A stretch of DNA of 64,000 bases from Diphasiastrum complanatum (lineage: Eukaryota > Streptophyta > Lycopodiopsida > Lycopodiales > Lycopodiaceae), in contig CM055097.1 in assembly GCA_029204225.1 (NCBI GenBank), positions 37,372,976 through 37,436,975 of the forward strand. The letters run 5' to 3'. The position numbers were made by a program, and so were the translations under genes. Positions within the stretch are counted from its first letter, which is position 1. Each line of letters begins with the position of its first letter. Shown one piece after another: positions 31,766 through 41,855 of the stretch. The notes under the pieces are model-generated. The model saw only the letters and a list, made by a program, of their open reading frames with translations. It had not been told where the DNA came from and ran no database searches.

Positions 31766-34499
31766 CTTGACGTTGCCAACTCTGATTTGACCAGTACATA
31801 GGCCTCCCACCAAGGAGCCTATCTCCCCACAACATCCATTATAGCGTCCAAGCCAAAGCAAATGGAAACTAGATCCACTATCGTGATGAATAACTCACCC
31901 ACGATCCATAGCATATCAGGTAGGATAGCTCTAGAACCCTGTACCCTGTACCATCTGATCACCAATTATCCATTGCCCGCTGATAGCTCCCCAAGAATCT
32001 GTCCACCTGTAGTGCAACTAGATGCCAACTGGATCTAACCAAAAACTACATCCTGCTTACCAAATAATGATGGATAGAAATAACATGTGATGCCAACCTG
32101 GAGACTACTGTGCATATAACCATGTAGCTCACCTGATTACTCACCAAACTATCAGCTGTCGCTTCCTGAGCAACCATCTCCATCCCTGTTGGCTCACAAC
32201 CATGGGCATGCTGGATCCACATCACTCCGTAATGCACTCCATGCCCTCAGGATATGTACCACCCTAGGTACACTCCATGCCACCTACCTCCAAGTAGGCT
32301 TGAACCGTCCCTAGGTCACCACATGATGCACCAGCCGAAGAACATCGTCCATACATCAAATGACATATCATACCTGAGCAACTGTAGCATCTCCCTGAGT
32401 GCCACCCCAATGGACTCATCATCTTCATACTATGCTCACCTGATGTCTCCGATCCTGGTCACCATTCTGCTAGACAAGTCCAACTCCAAAGCATCACCTG
32501 CTCCACCTGGCTCCTAGCATCTGCTCGCTCTCCCTGGCTATGTGCCACCCGACACCATGCCAACGCAAGCATATCCCTGAGTTGTCGCTCACGGGATCCC
32601 AAGACCATTGTCTCCCTGATTGTACTGAGGTATATAAGTGACTTCCTCTAGGCTTCCCGATGATCTCACCACCTGAGAATCTGCACCATGGAAATTCCAA
32701 CACCTATGCTAAGCCTAGACTCCTACAAATGCAGCCAACTGCATGAAAGCTATAGATAGCTTGTCCATGCCTGTGATGGTAGATGTCTCCCCATCGATGC
32801 CAATGTCCAAAACTGGCCCCTTCTTGTAATGCCAACCTGTACTCCCAAATGAGCACACCATGAAGTCCTCGCCATCAATGACCCCTACAGTAGATCGCTA
32901 GCAAAACACCCATCATATTGTTTGCCCTCCGATCACACCTCGTGCGATCTCCATCAGCTCTCCAATCTAGAGCTGGCTCTCAAAGCTTCACGCTTTGACC
33001 ATTTGTGTTTGCAGTGTTCTGATTACATCATGAATCCCACCTGTAAGTCCTGTCCATGCCAATGACTCAAGTCCAATATGAAATAGCTGCCCCCTGATGA
33101 TCATCCCATGTCATCCTGCAGTGCTATCCCTACCACGTATTTCAATGCCATCCCTAATCACAAAGATTTGAGCATCTACCCTGTAGTGCCCACCTGTATT
33201 CCCCCAAGCTAGCTCCAAGCTGCTTCTGTGAATGGTTCCAAACCACTCCTTGAGAATACACCGAGATGTGAACTCCAAAGCCACCATTAAGTCCCTCACA
33301 TGACTGTGCATGCCAATATCCCTTCAAGTGAACCTGTGAGATCTTCCATGGCCCAAACCAAATGATCTACACCTTGTCATCATTGGAATCTGCATCCCTG
33401 ATGCAATACTGATATGGCAAATTGACTTGACGTATCCAAACTGGTAGTTGAAGTGTATCTCTTCGATGACAAACCTGATACACTGCTCCACAACTACAAT
33501 GGCTTGATCAAAATTGACTTATCGACCGCAAAACCACAAAATCATCACACTCACCACTCACCAAGAGCATCCAAAGTGTGATTATCGACCCGTTCTTCAT
33601 CCTCTGTGTGTCCCACACACAGCTCGTCCAATGCAAGTCCGCTATCTTGCCCAATGGCTTCCAACTGGCACCACCTTGCACTTCCATCACCCGTGACCAC
33701 CAAAATGTGTGTACCTCCAAGCTAGCCCATATTTCCCTCCAAACGAGAAATTTTCAAACTACAGATGCGTGTGTCAATGCAGCTATCACCTGACTCGACA
33801 ATGCCACTGTCGATCATGTCTGTGAGAGCGTTCTCCCAAAGCGCCACTTGACGTTGGTTGGTTCGAACCCCAAGAGTTGAACCTGATCACAATTATTTTT
33901 TACCTGTAATCGGCATACCATGCCTACCTCTCACCTGTGATTGCTTGCCCTCTCAAAATTGTTGCCAATGATGAGTAGTCACGCCGCCAAACTGCACTTT
34001 CGTCGCCAATACTAGCTTTCTCCACACAATTCCGCTACCATTCGCTCCCATACTACATTTACTGCCTCCAAACACCCTGTTACCCTGTCAAGATTAAGTA
34101 ATAATGATTTTGAAGCGATAATGCCTCATTGTACCACCCTGTAGCAGGTTTCACTAGCCAAAAATTGCCTCAAATTTTGCCCTACGGTACCCAAATGGCG
34201 AATGTAGCCCATCACTAGGTCACCAGAACTCCGCTCGATAGAATGGTGATAAAAACACCCCGAAACACATTTGTCCCTGCTTTGTGATGTCACTCTGTCT
34301 GCTAGCTTTGATCAGCCAGTTTCAAGGGTCATTTTGGCCCAAGGATGGCCAAAAAAGGTGCCTTCTAGCTATAGTTAGCCCCAAAACCATTTTGCCTTGC
34401 ATTTTGAACTGAATCTTCATAATGAAGATTTTTAAAGAAGAATGTCACTTTCTGGCCTTCGGGTCCCTTCAAGCCCTTTCTATTAAAAATTTTTAATGA
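31766..34499 (-). other. Lard-A1 interior rich in ACCTG words
   Basis: About 2.7 kb with no ORF of note and no retroelement domain on either strand. By eye it has around twenty occurrences of ACCTG on the plus strand (CAGGT on the minus, i.e. transcript, strand), for example near 32003, 32847, 33039, 33190, 33910 and 33940, plus CCCTGTA variants. This replaces the gag-pol region. Confidence 0.6.
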
Positions 34500-35535
34500 A
34501 GAGTTTTCAAAGTGGCCCTTCAATTTTTCATGGACCCTCTTCATTCATCATCCGATGGTGGCCCTCTATCCGGTGGTGGATATTGCTCCCTGAACAATCT
34601 ATCACGGCCTTCCATCATGATGGATCAATATCTAGTGGTCACAAACCCAACTACGTGCTGACCCAGGTCCCTCTAGCCGCTGCTCACTTGAAGGCACTAT
34701 GCTTCAATCTCCGTTGGGCGCACGCGACTGGCCCACGGCCTCCTCCGTCTCTCTCTTCTTCCATAATTCACCTCCATAGCTAGGGTTTCAGAAGCTTTTC
34801 AGCCATCAATCGACTGGTTCCATCGATCTGCCTGGAGCATGGTTGTCCACGGCCGACTGAGGATAGGGTTGCCCCATCAAAATGCCTTTCTGGAGCACTT
34901 TACAGATCCAAAATATGTCTACCATGGAGAAAGATCCAGCTCTTTTAGGCTGTAAACTCTAGCCCTGTGAGGAAGAAGAGTTCTTGGGCATTTCTCTGGC
35001 TTTCCCTGAGCTTTCACTTGCAGCTCCTATCTGGCTGCGGTCGCCCTACCTCCAGCTCAGTAACACAATTTACGGCTTGCCAATTGGCGCGGTATCGACT
35101 GCAAACACACTGGTTTTCATTCCCAACCGTCAACACCCCACGAAACTGGAAATTTTTCAAATTTCTTTCGTTTTTCACCCAATCGATCCCTGTAAATTGC
35201 TATGGCTCTCCATCACTACTCTTTGCAAACTTTCTGCAAGCCCCGTTACGCCAAACGGCTGTTCACATAGAGAATCATGAAGCCACCACCGATGATTTCC
35301 CCGAAACCACCGAAATTGCAAGTTCCTCCATGAATTCTCCCTGGAATCCGCCTACGACGATCGTTCTGATCTTCCCTGAAGCTCCGATCGAAGGAACTTT
35401 GATGTCTGATGCCCATCGGGACTGCCGATACCCCGTATGGAGTCCTCTCTCCTGAGACACTCCGAGTGCTATTTTTCCTGGTGAAACATGCTATCCATAG
35501 CTCCACCGGATCATGCATACTTGCTACACCCTGTA
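34500..35535 (-). other. Lard-A1 untranslated leader, shared with Cop-7 and Lard-A2
   Basis: Read on the minus strand, 35250-35535 matches 45493-45720 (TATGGATAGCAT, GAGGACTCCATACGGGGTATCG, GTTCCTTCGATCGGAG in part). 34985-35050 matches 54632-54710 of Cop-7: both plus strands contain GGCTTTCCCTGAGCTTTCAC and GCTCCTATCTGGCTG. The TTCATTAAAAATTTTTAA block near 34490 corresponds to 54230 in Cop-7, just before gag. Confidence 0.8.
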
Positions 35536-35547
35536 GCTCTGATACCA
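35536..35547 (-). other. Lard-A1 primer binding site
   Basis: Minus strand TGGTATCAGAGC, perfect, directly against the LTR end TCAACT. Confidence 0.92.
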
Positions 35548-35777
35548 AGTTGAAATTATGTTAGGATCTAGTGCAGTATGCAGATCACATCACACAATCA
35601 CCATAGCCACTCCTCACAAGCTCTCAAAGATGGCACAACAAAAGTTATTAGATTACAAAGAAATACTATACATATAGGTATTCACAAACTGCATGAAAAG
35701 GCAGGTGTCCTAAAATTGGCCTACCACCTGTCAAACTAAGGTCGGGCCCAATATGGCCAAATTCGACCGACAAACTT
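35548..35777 (-). repeat. Lard-A1 5' LTR, inner part
   Basis: Matches the end of 29932-30404. Interrupted by Cop-6 at its GAGAC target. Confidence 0.9.
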
Positions 35778-35782
35778 GAGAC
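35778..35782. other. Target site duplication GAGAC (left) of Cop-6
   Basis: GAGAC occurs at 35778-35782 and again at 41608-41612. The intact sister LTR reads through here with a single copy (GGGAC). Confidence 0.92.
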
Positions 35783-36395
35783 TGTCAGAATATTGAAGAA
35801 TCTATCTAATGTTGTGAGTATGGGTCCTAAAAATGCCAAAGATAAATTAAGCTCTTTTGGCTTAGTAAAGACCCATCTTAGAATAAAATATTCAAGGTAG
35901 GTAGAAGTAGAAACTCGAGCTACCATAGGAATTGCCATTTGTACTTTACATGCCACATTTAATGCATGAAAAGGCTATGTGACACAATTAGACATAGTGA
36001 GGTGGCTTGGATAAGTCTAGATAGCTTGAGAGGTGGATTCACAACTCCAATTCAACTTCAAGTAGGAGAAGAGTCCATGGATCTATATATATGCGATGTA
36101 CTCTCATTGAGAATATGATGAAATTTGTGTATAATGCAAATCTGGAGACAAGCTCTTTGTGCCCTCTCTCTCTCCACGAGTTTTGTACTTGCTATTTTCT
36201 CTCTCTAGCCGAGTAGAGGCATTTACGATGCTTTGTCTTAAGTTTTGTTGACAGATCTTGCTTGTAACACAATAATATTGCTTGTATGATCAGCTTTCCT
36301 ATTGACAACCAATGCTAGTCTAATCTTTATGGTGTTATTGTGCTTAGGAGATCAAAAATACATGTGTAGGGCGTCCCACACGTGTGAATTTAGCA
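35783..36395 (+). repeat. Cop-6 5' LTR
   Basis: TGTCAGAATATTGAAG... to ...GTGTGAATTTAGCA. A TATATATATGCGATGTA promoter-like box lies near 36087-36102. The ACACGTGTG palindrome lies near the 3' end. Confidence 0.93.
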
Positions 36396-36407
36396 TGGTA
36401 TCAAAGC
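36396..36407 (+). other. Cop-6 primer binding site
   Basis: TGGTATCAAAGC, one mismatch from TGGTATCAGAGC, directly after the LTR. Confidence 0.9.
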
Positions 36408-37080
36408 CTACCTAAGTTTTACAATCAAATCTAATCAAAAAGTTCGCAGATCTGATCAGATTTCAAGCTAGGAATTGTCTAGATTCTACCTTCTAGCTAG
36501 TTTGCAGTTTTCTTGTGATTCTGAGCTACAAACCACATTGAATGGGCCAGATCAGGTACTGTACAGAATTTCAGGTGCTGGCACATGTGAAATCCACCCA
36601 TTTTCAGATTGGTGGTTCTCTCTCACCTCAAATCCAAATTTCAAGCAAATTAGCCCACTAGAAAGCTAGAAATGTGTAGAATTTGATGCAATTTGAATCA
36701 TGACAGTTAAATAAGCCAATCAAAAGTTATAAGCTTTTGAAGAGTCATAGGTAGGGCGCCTAGACCTGTGGCAAATCGTGTGTACATGTCCTTTATTGCC
36801 TGAATGATCGCAAAAATCATCCAGAAGCTACACAATCTCATCTATATGTGATTTAGACAAAACTTATAGGTTCTAGGCAAATTGTTTCATACAAATAGAT
36901 TGTATTTGAGTCAATTTGACATTTTTGGAATATTTTAGAGAGATTGTCAAGCTAGTGAGATCTATCTCACAGTTTTCTGCTAAGTCTTATATAGGATTTG
37001 ATTCTGTACCCTTGATTGGTTCCTATCGTGAGAAGAAAAGCAATTCTTTCATCTCTCTTTTTTGATTTCCATCATTCTTT
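36408..37080 (+). other. Cop-6 leader
   Basis: About 670 bp of untranslated leader, matched on the opposite strand by the Cop-8 leader (57860-58547). No long ORF. Confidence 0.8.
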
Positions 37081-37660
37081 ATGACTTCAATGGGTGTCTT
37101 TATATTAGAAGCAAGTGAAAGATTGTCAACCTCCAATTACTCAATTTGGAAGGTTAGAATGGAATCTGTCTTAATACTACAAGATGTGATGGATGTTGTA
37201 CTTGGCATTGAAGAAGAACCACAAATTCCTTAAGAAATTCCAAAGTACAAAAAGAGAGCCAGGATGGCTCTACATTATATTAAGATGAATGTCTCAAATG
37301 ACATCTTAAGAGAAATTGGTGCTTGTACTAATGCCAAAGATGCTTGGGATACTCTCAAGTCTATCTATGAGGGAAAAAATACTTCTAGACTTCTAACACT
37401 AAGAAATCAAATTTTTCAAAGTATACAAAGAAGTGATGAATGTGCTTCAACTTATGTAATGAGAGTTAAAGACCTCCATAGATAATTGTCATGCATAGGA
37501 GACTCCATCAACCAAAATGAACTTGTTCAAGTCATACTTAATGGGTTAAAGGAGGAATGTGACAATCTTGTTCAGAGTTATGCCATTAAGGAGGAGCTAC
37601 CAAGTTTGGAAGCACTCCAAAGTGTGCTCATTTATGAAGAATAAAGACAAGAGTATAAAC
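37081..37660 (+). pseudogene. Cop-6 gag
   Basis: From ATG 37081 the frame reads GVFILEASERLSTSNYSIWKV (split here only for length; the N-terminal copia gag block), ESVLILQDVMDVVLG, then a TAA near 37230, HYIKMNVSNDILREIGACTN, AKDAWDTLKSIYEGKNTSRL, and a second stop near 37483. NQNELVQVILNGLKEE and LPSLEALQSVLIYEE follow, with a third stop. Cop-8 has no stop at these sites, so the family frame is clear. Gag forms the particle. Confidence 0.92.
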
Positions 37661-37662
37661 TC

Positions 37663-38217
37663 TTGAAAATGGAGAGACTGTCTCTCAACATTGATGGTAA
37701 AGCTCTCTTTACCAAAGACAAGCACAAGACAAGAAGTAAGAATCAACACCAATTCTCTTCAAGCAAGAACAATCTTATTTCCAAGGAGAAAGGAGATGAG
37801 GATGAGTCCTCTCAAGCTTCCACATCCAAGAAGAAGAAGAAAAACATCAAGTGTTTCTTTTGTGGCAAGAAGGGGCATTATGCCACCAATTGCTTCAAGA
37901 AGAAGAGTCAATTCAAGCAAGCCAACATTTCTAATGAAGAGAAGGAAGATGCTCATGCAAGTGTTGAAGAGGGATCTCTTATGGTCTCGAGTTTTTCTTC
38001 ATCACCTTTCAAGAAGGATGGTTCGTGGTATATTGACAGTGGAGCTTCCTCACATATGTGTAGCTCCAAGTATTCTTTTTCATCCATGTCACCTTATGAA
38101 GGAGCCAAGAAGTCCATCTACACAGCAAATGATCATGAGTGTGCTATTGAAGGCATAGGGACCATTCCCTTAAAGCTTTCTTCATCAAAAGTTCTCTCTC
38201 TTTTGTTCCCAAGCTAA
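37663..38217 (+). pseudogene. Cop-6 nucleocapsid and protease
   Basis: An open 184-codon frame. A lysine-rich segment (SKKKKKNIKC) leads into CFFCGKKGHYATNC (37851-37895), a complete CX2CX4HX4C zinc knuckle. About 40 codons later SWYIDSGASSHMCSS carries the aspartic protease active site (DSGA at 38035-38046). ANDHECAIEGIGTIPLKL completes the protease flap region. A stop at 38215 interrupts the polyprotein just before the LISVGQLFDSG block. Confidence 0.93.
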
Positions 38218-39380
38218 CAAAAAATCTTATTAGTGTTGGGCAATTGTTTGATAGTGGACTAGATGTGAGTTTCAATGTTGATACATGTACAATCAAGAAG
38301 CATGATGAAATCCTTGCATTTGGGTCTAGATATGGTGGAATCTACAAGCTTGATCCCAAAGAGTATGCTAACTCTTGTGATAGTGCTTTTGCTACTCATA
38401 TGTCTTTGGAGGAACTATGGCATAGAAGGTTGGGTCATCCTAACTATAATTCTATGGTGTCCATGGTCAAAAAAGCCAAAGCTATTGGCTTGCCTAATCT
38501 TATCTCCAAGAATTTCAAGCCATGTGAGGCTTGTGCCATATCTAAGTCCCATAAGCAGCCTTTTTCAAAGTCATCTATCAAGACTACACATCCATTGGAG
38601 CTCATACACTCGGATGTGCACTTCTCATCTTCAAAGAGCAAGGGTGGTGCTATTTGCTTTGTAACTTTCATTGGTGATTTCACTAGATTTACTTGGGTAT
38701 ATCTTCTAGCTTCAAAATCTATGGTGTTTGACTATTTCCTAAAGTTCAAAGCTCTAGTTGAAAAGCAATTTTCTTACAAAATCAAGATTCTTAGAAGTGA
38801 TGGAGGTGATGAATACACTTCCAATAAATTTCATGATTATTGTGAGCTTGAAGGCATTAAAAGGGAGTTTTCTTGTGCATATACACCATCTCAAAATGGG
38901 GTGGCTGAAAGAAAGAATAGAACACTGTGTGAATGTGCCAAAACCATCAGAATTGAGGCATCTTTGCCAAAAGACTTTTGGGGTGAGGCTATCAATTGTT
39001 CAAATTATCTTTGCAATAGACTCCCTCATGTTGCACTTGGAGGAAAGTCACCATATGAAGCACTCTATTTGAAGAAACCTAAGGTTGAACACCTTAGAGT
39101 ATTTAGATGCATATGCTTTGTCCATATTCCCTTGGAAACGAGAAAGAAGCATGATCCTTGTGCAAGCAAAGGAGTAATGGTTGGAGATTCATCCAACAAG
39201 AAAGCCTATCGAATCTACATGCTCTCTACCTCTAAAGTAATTGATAGTAGAGATGTAGTTTTTCATGAAGAAGAAAAGTCCAAAATCTATCACCTATTGT
39301 TATTGAAGACAATCAACATATGGAGGAGTCAAGATTTGAAGATGGAAGTCCTCAGATTTTCACTCCTAGAAGATCCATGA
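38218..39380 (+). pseudogene. Cop-6 integrase
   Basis: An open frame of 378 codons. ELWHRRLGHPNYNSM (pre-integrase), CEACAISKSHKQPF (zinc finger C-terminal pair), LELIHSDVHF (Asp 1), ILRSDGGDEYTSN (Asp 2) and SQNGVAERKNRTL (Glu) give the full D,D-35-E triad. EHLRVFRCICFVHIPLE and SKVIDSRDVVFHEE mark the C-terminal region. The frame drifts after ~39300 into a new frame continuing at 39320. Integrase would join cDNA to the genome. Confidence 0.94.
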
Positions 39381-40300
39381 GGGAAAGATCCGAGCCCAAG
39401 AGGCTCACTTATGATGACAAAGGAAAACAAGTGGATCTTGATTCCACTTATGCTTATTTTGTTTCTCATGAGGAGCCTAAAGATGTTCAAGAAGCCCTCA
39501 ATACCAAGGAGTGGTATGAGGCCACGAAGATTGAATATGATGTCTTGATCACCAACCACACATGGGAGCTAGTGGATCCACCACCTTACATGCATATCAT
39601 TGGATGCAAGTGGGTGTTCAAGATCAAGTACAATCATGATGGCTCCATCAACAAGTACAAGGCAAGATTGTGTGCTAAAGCCTTCGCACAAATATATGGC
39701 CTTGACTATAAAGAAACCTTTGCTCGTGTAGCAAAGATGGTGACAATAAGAATCATAATCTCTCTTGCCTTATTTTTTAAGTGGAAACTATTTCAACTTG
39801 ATGTCTCCAACGCTTTTTTGAATGGCTATCTTGAGGAGGAGATATACATGGAACAGCCGCAAGGATTTATCAAGGATAAATCTAAGGTGTGTTTGCTATT
39901 TAGAATTCTTTGTGGATTAAAGCAAGCACCTAGATCATGGTATTCAAGACTCAACAACTTTCTACTTTCATGTACTTAAAATTTGATGGTAGTAATATTG
40001 TCATTATCCTAATCTATGTAGATGACATTATTCTTAGTGGAAGTTGTTTGATGCTAGTTCAAGAAACCAAAGATGCATTAGGAAAAGAATTAAAAATGCA
40101 AGATCTAGGAGAGATCCATTACATTTTGGGCCTTGAGATTGATTTTCATGAAGAGTATGCTTTTATTTGTCAATCTAGATATGTCTTTTCTATGTTGAGA
40201 AAATTCAATATGCAAAGTTGTAAAGGCATAGATACTCCCATGGAGCAACATGTAAAAGATCCTATTAAAGGTGATGAAAGATCCTTCAAGGACATCACAT
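39320..40300 (+). pseudogene. Cop-6 reverse transcriptase
   Basis: PRRSMRERSEPKRL (linker end), EWYEATKIEYDVLI, IIGCKWVFKIKYNHDGS, YKARLCAKAFAQIYGLDYKE, WKLFQLDVSNAFLNGYLEEE, IYMEQPQGF, LCGLKQAPRSWYSRL. At 39960-39980 about a dozen residues are missing and the frame changes. Then YLKFDGSN and IYVDDIILSG with intact YVDD (40015-40026), followed by MQDLGEIHYILGLEIDF. Catalytic residues are all present. The small deletion is the main defect. Confidence 0.94.
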
Positions 40301-40911
40301 TTTATAGGAGTCTTATAGGCTCTTTAATTTGGCTTACTATCACTAGACCCGATTTGAACTATTGTGTGCACAAATTGAGTCAATTTATGCAAGATCCCAA
40401 GATCCAAGATTGGAAGATGGCCAAGAGAGTTCTAAGATATGTATCTTCTACTCAAGATTATGGTTTATTGTACAAGAATGAAGATCTAACCATTGTTGGC
40501 TATTCATATTCCGATTTTGCAAGTGATAAAATGGATCAAGAGTCCATTAATACATATACTATCTTTCTTGGAGGCAATCTTGTGTCTTGGCTTTCAAAGA
40601 AGCAGGATACCATATCTCTATCATCTTGTGAGGCCGAGTACAAAGCACTCACTACAACAACTAAAGAAGTGCTTTGGATCAAGAGGTTAATCATGGAGCT
40701 AAATTGCATCAAAGAGGATGATCTTCCCTTGATCAAATGTGACAACATATCAGCACAAGCTCTTGCAAACAATCCTATTTTTCATGCAAGAAGCAAGCAT
40801 ATAGAAGTGACACATCATTTTGTAAGGGAAAAGCTCATTGGAGGTGAAATCAACTTAGAACATGTCGACACATCTTCATGTATTGCTGATCTTCTCACAA
40901 AGCCACTTTGA
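40301..40911 (+). pseudogene. Cop-6 RNase H and C-terminus
   Basis: Open in the same frame as the RT palm: [107 protein letters not shown] and CIADLLTKPL before a TGA at 40909. RNase H removes the RNA strand during reverse transcription. Confidence 0.94.
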
Positions 40912-40988
40912 AAAAGTGCCTTCTCAAAGCATAGGTCTAATCTTGGTCTTATCTCAAGATCAATGCTTGATCCACATTAGATACATTT

Positions 40989-40998
40989 TTAGGAGGAG
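40989..40998 (+). other. Cop-6 polypurine tract
   Basis: TTAGGAGGAG lies immediately before the TGTCAAAATATTG start of the 3' LTR. Confidence 0.9.
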
Positions 40999-41607
40999 TG
41001 TCAAAATATTGAAAAATCTATCTAATGTTGTGAGTATGGGTCCTAAAAATGCCAAAGATGAATTAAGCTCTTTTGGCTTAGTAAAGACCCATCTTAGAAT
41101 AAAATATTCAAGGTAGGTAGAAGTAGAAACTCGAGCTACCATAGGAATTGCCATTTGTACTTTACATGCCACATTTAATGCATGAAAAGACTATGTGGCA
41201 CAATTAGACATAGTGAGGTGGCTTGGATAAGTCTAGATAGCTTGAGAGGTAGATCCATAACTCCAATTCAACTTCAAGTAGGAGAAGAGTCCATCTATAT
41301 ATATGTGATGTACTCTCATTGAGAATATGATGAAATTTGTGTGTAATGCAAATTTGGAGACAAGCTCTTTGTGCCCTCTCTCTCTCCACGAGTTTTGTAC
41401 TTCCTATTTTCTCTCTCTAGTCAAGTAGAGGCATTTATGATGTTTTGTCTTATGTTTTGTTGACAAATCTTGCTTGTAACACAATAATATTACTTGTATG
41501 ATCAGCTTTCCTATTGACAACCAATGCCAGTCTGATCTTTATGGTGTTATTGTGCTTAGGAGATTAAAAATACATGTGTAGGGCGTCCTACACGTGTGAA
41601 TTCAGCA
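40999..41607 (+). repeat. Cop-6 3' LTR
   Basis: Matches 35783-36395 with scattered single-base differences. Ends TTCAGCA before TSD GAGAC. Confidence 0.93.
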
Positions 41608-41612
41608 GAGAC

Positions 41613-41850
41613 ATGCCCCCCAAGTATAGCAAGTACTGTAAATAACTCTGTACAGGCTAATTCTTCCTATGTGTGGCTACTCGGCTAACCCAAGTAGCCG
41701 TCTACGGGATCAGTGCCCGATCAATATATCCTAAAGGGTCACGTCCCGATCACAACCATATACAGTAAACCAGATAAACTGTACACCAATTACATCATCA
41801 CATTTAGAGCTTACATAAAATGTATATTAGATTAACTCTGGTTTCTAACT
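41613..41850 (-). repeat. Lard-A1 5' LTR, outer part
   Basis: Continues the LTR broken by Cop-6 and matches 30165-30404. Contains GGCTACTCGG...CAAGTAGCCG, an intact stem-loop. The minus strand begins AGTTAGAAACC at 41850. Confidence 0.9.
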
Positions 41851-41855
41851 AAAAT

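Larger units (their letters stand above)
35783..41607 (+). mobile_element. Cop-6: best-preserved copia element
   Basis: LTRs 35783-36395 and 40999-41607 are very similar, with canonical TGTCA...GCA ends and perfect TSD GAGAC. All domains are in copia order: gag, CX2CX4HX4C knuckle, protease DSGA, integrase DDE, RT YVDD, RNase H. There are a handful of stops and frameshifts and a short RT deletion. LTR similarity and preservation make it one of the youngest insertions here, younger than Lard-A1. Same family as Cop-8 and solo LTR S1. Confidence 0.95.
29932..41850 (-). mobile_element. Lard-A1: non-autonomous LTR element with AG...CT ends
   Basis: The 473-bp LTR at 29932-30404 and its partner (35548-35777 plus 41613-41850, split by Cop-6) are in minus orientation. 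TGGTATCAGAGC primer site, ~1 kb leader, ~4 kb interior without any gag or pol, PPT, 3' LTR. TSD AAAAT. The leader is homologous to that of the autonomous copia Cop-7, so this is best read as a large derivative relying on Cop-7-like proteins (inference). Confidence 0.88.

Noticed and set aside
34967-35455. 162-codon plus-strand ORF with a hydrophobic N-terminus resembling a signal peptide
   Set aside because: It lies antisense to the Lard-A1 leader, and the equivalent leader in Lard-A2 and Cop-7 is not open in the same way.
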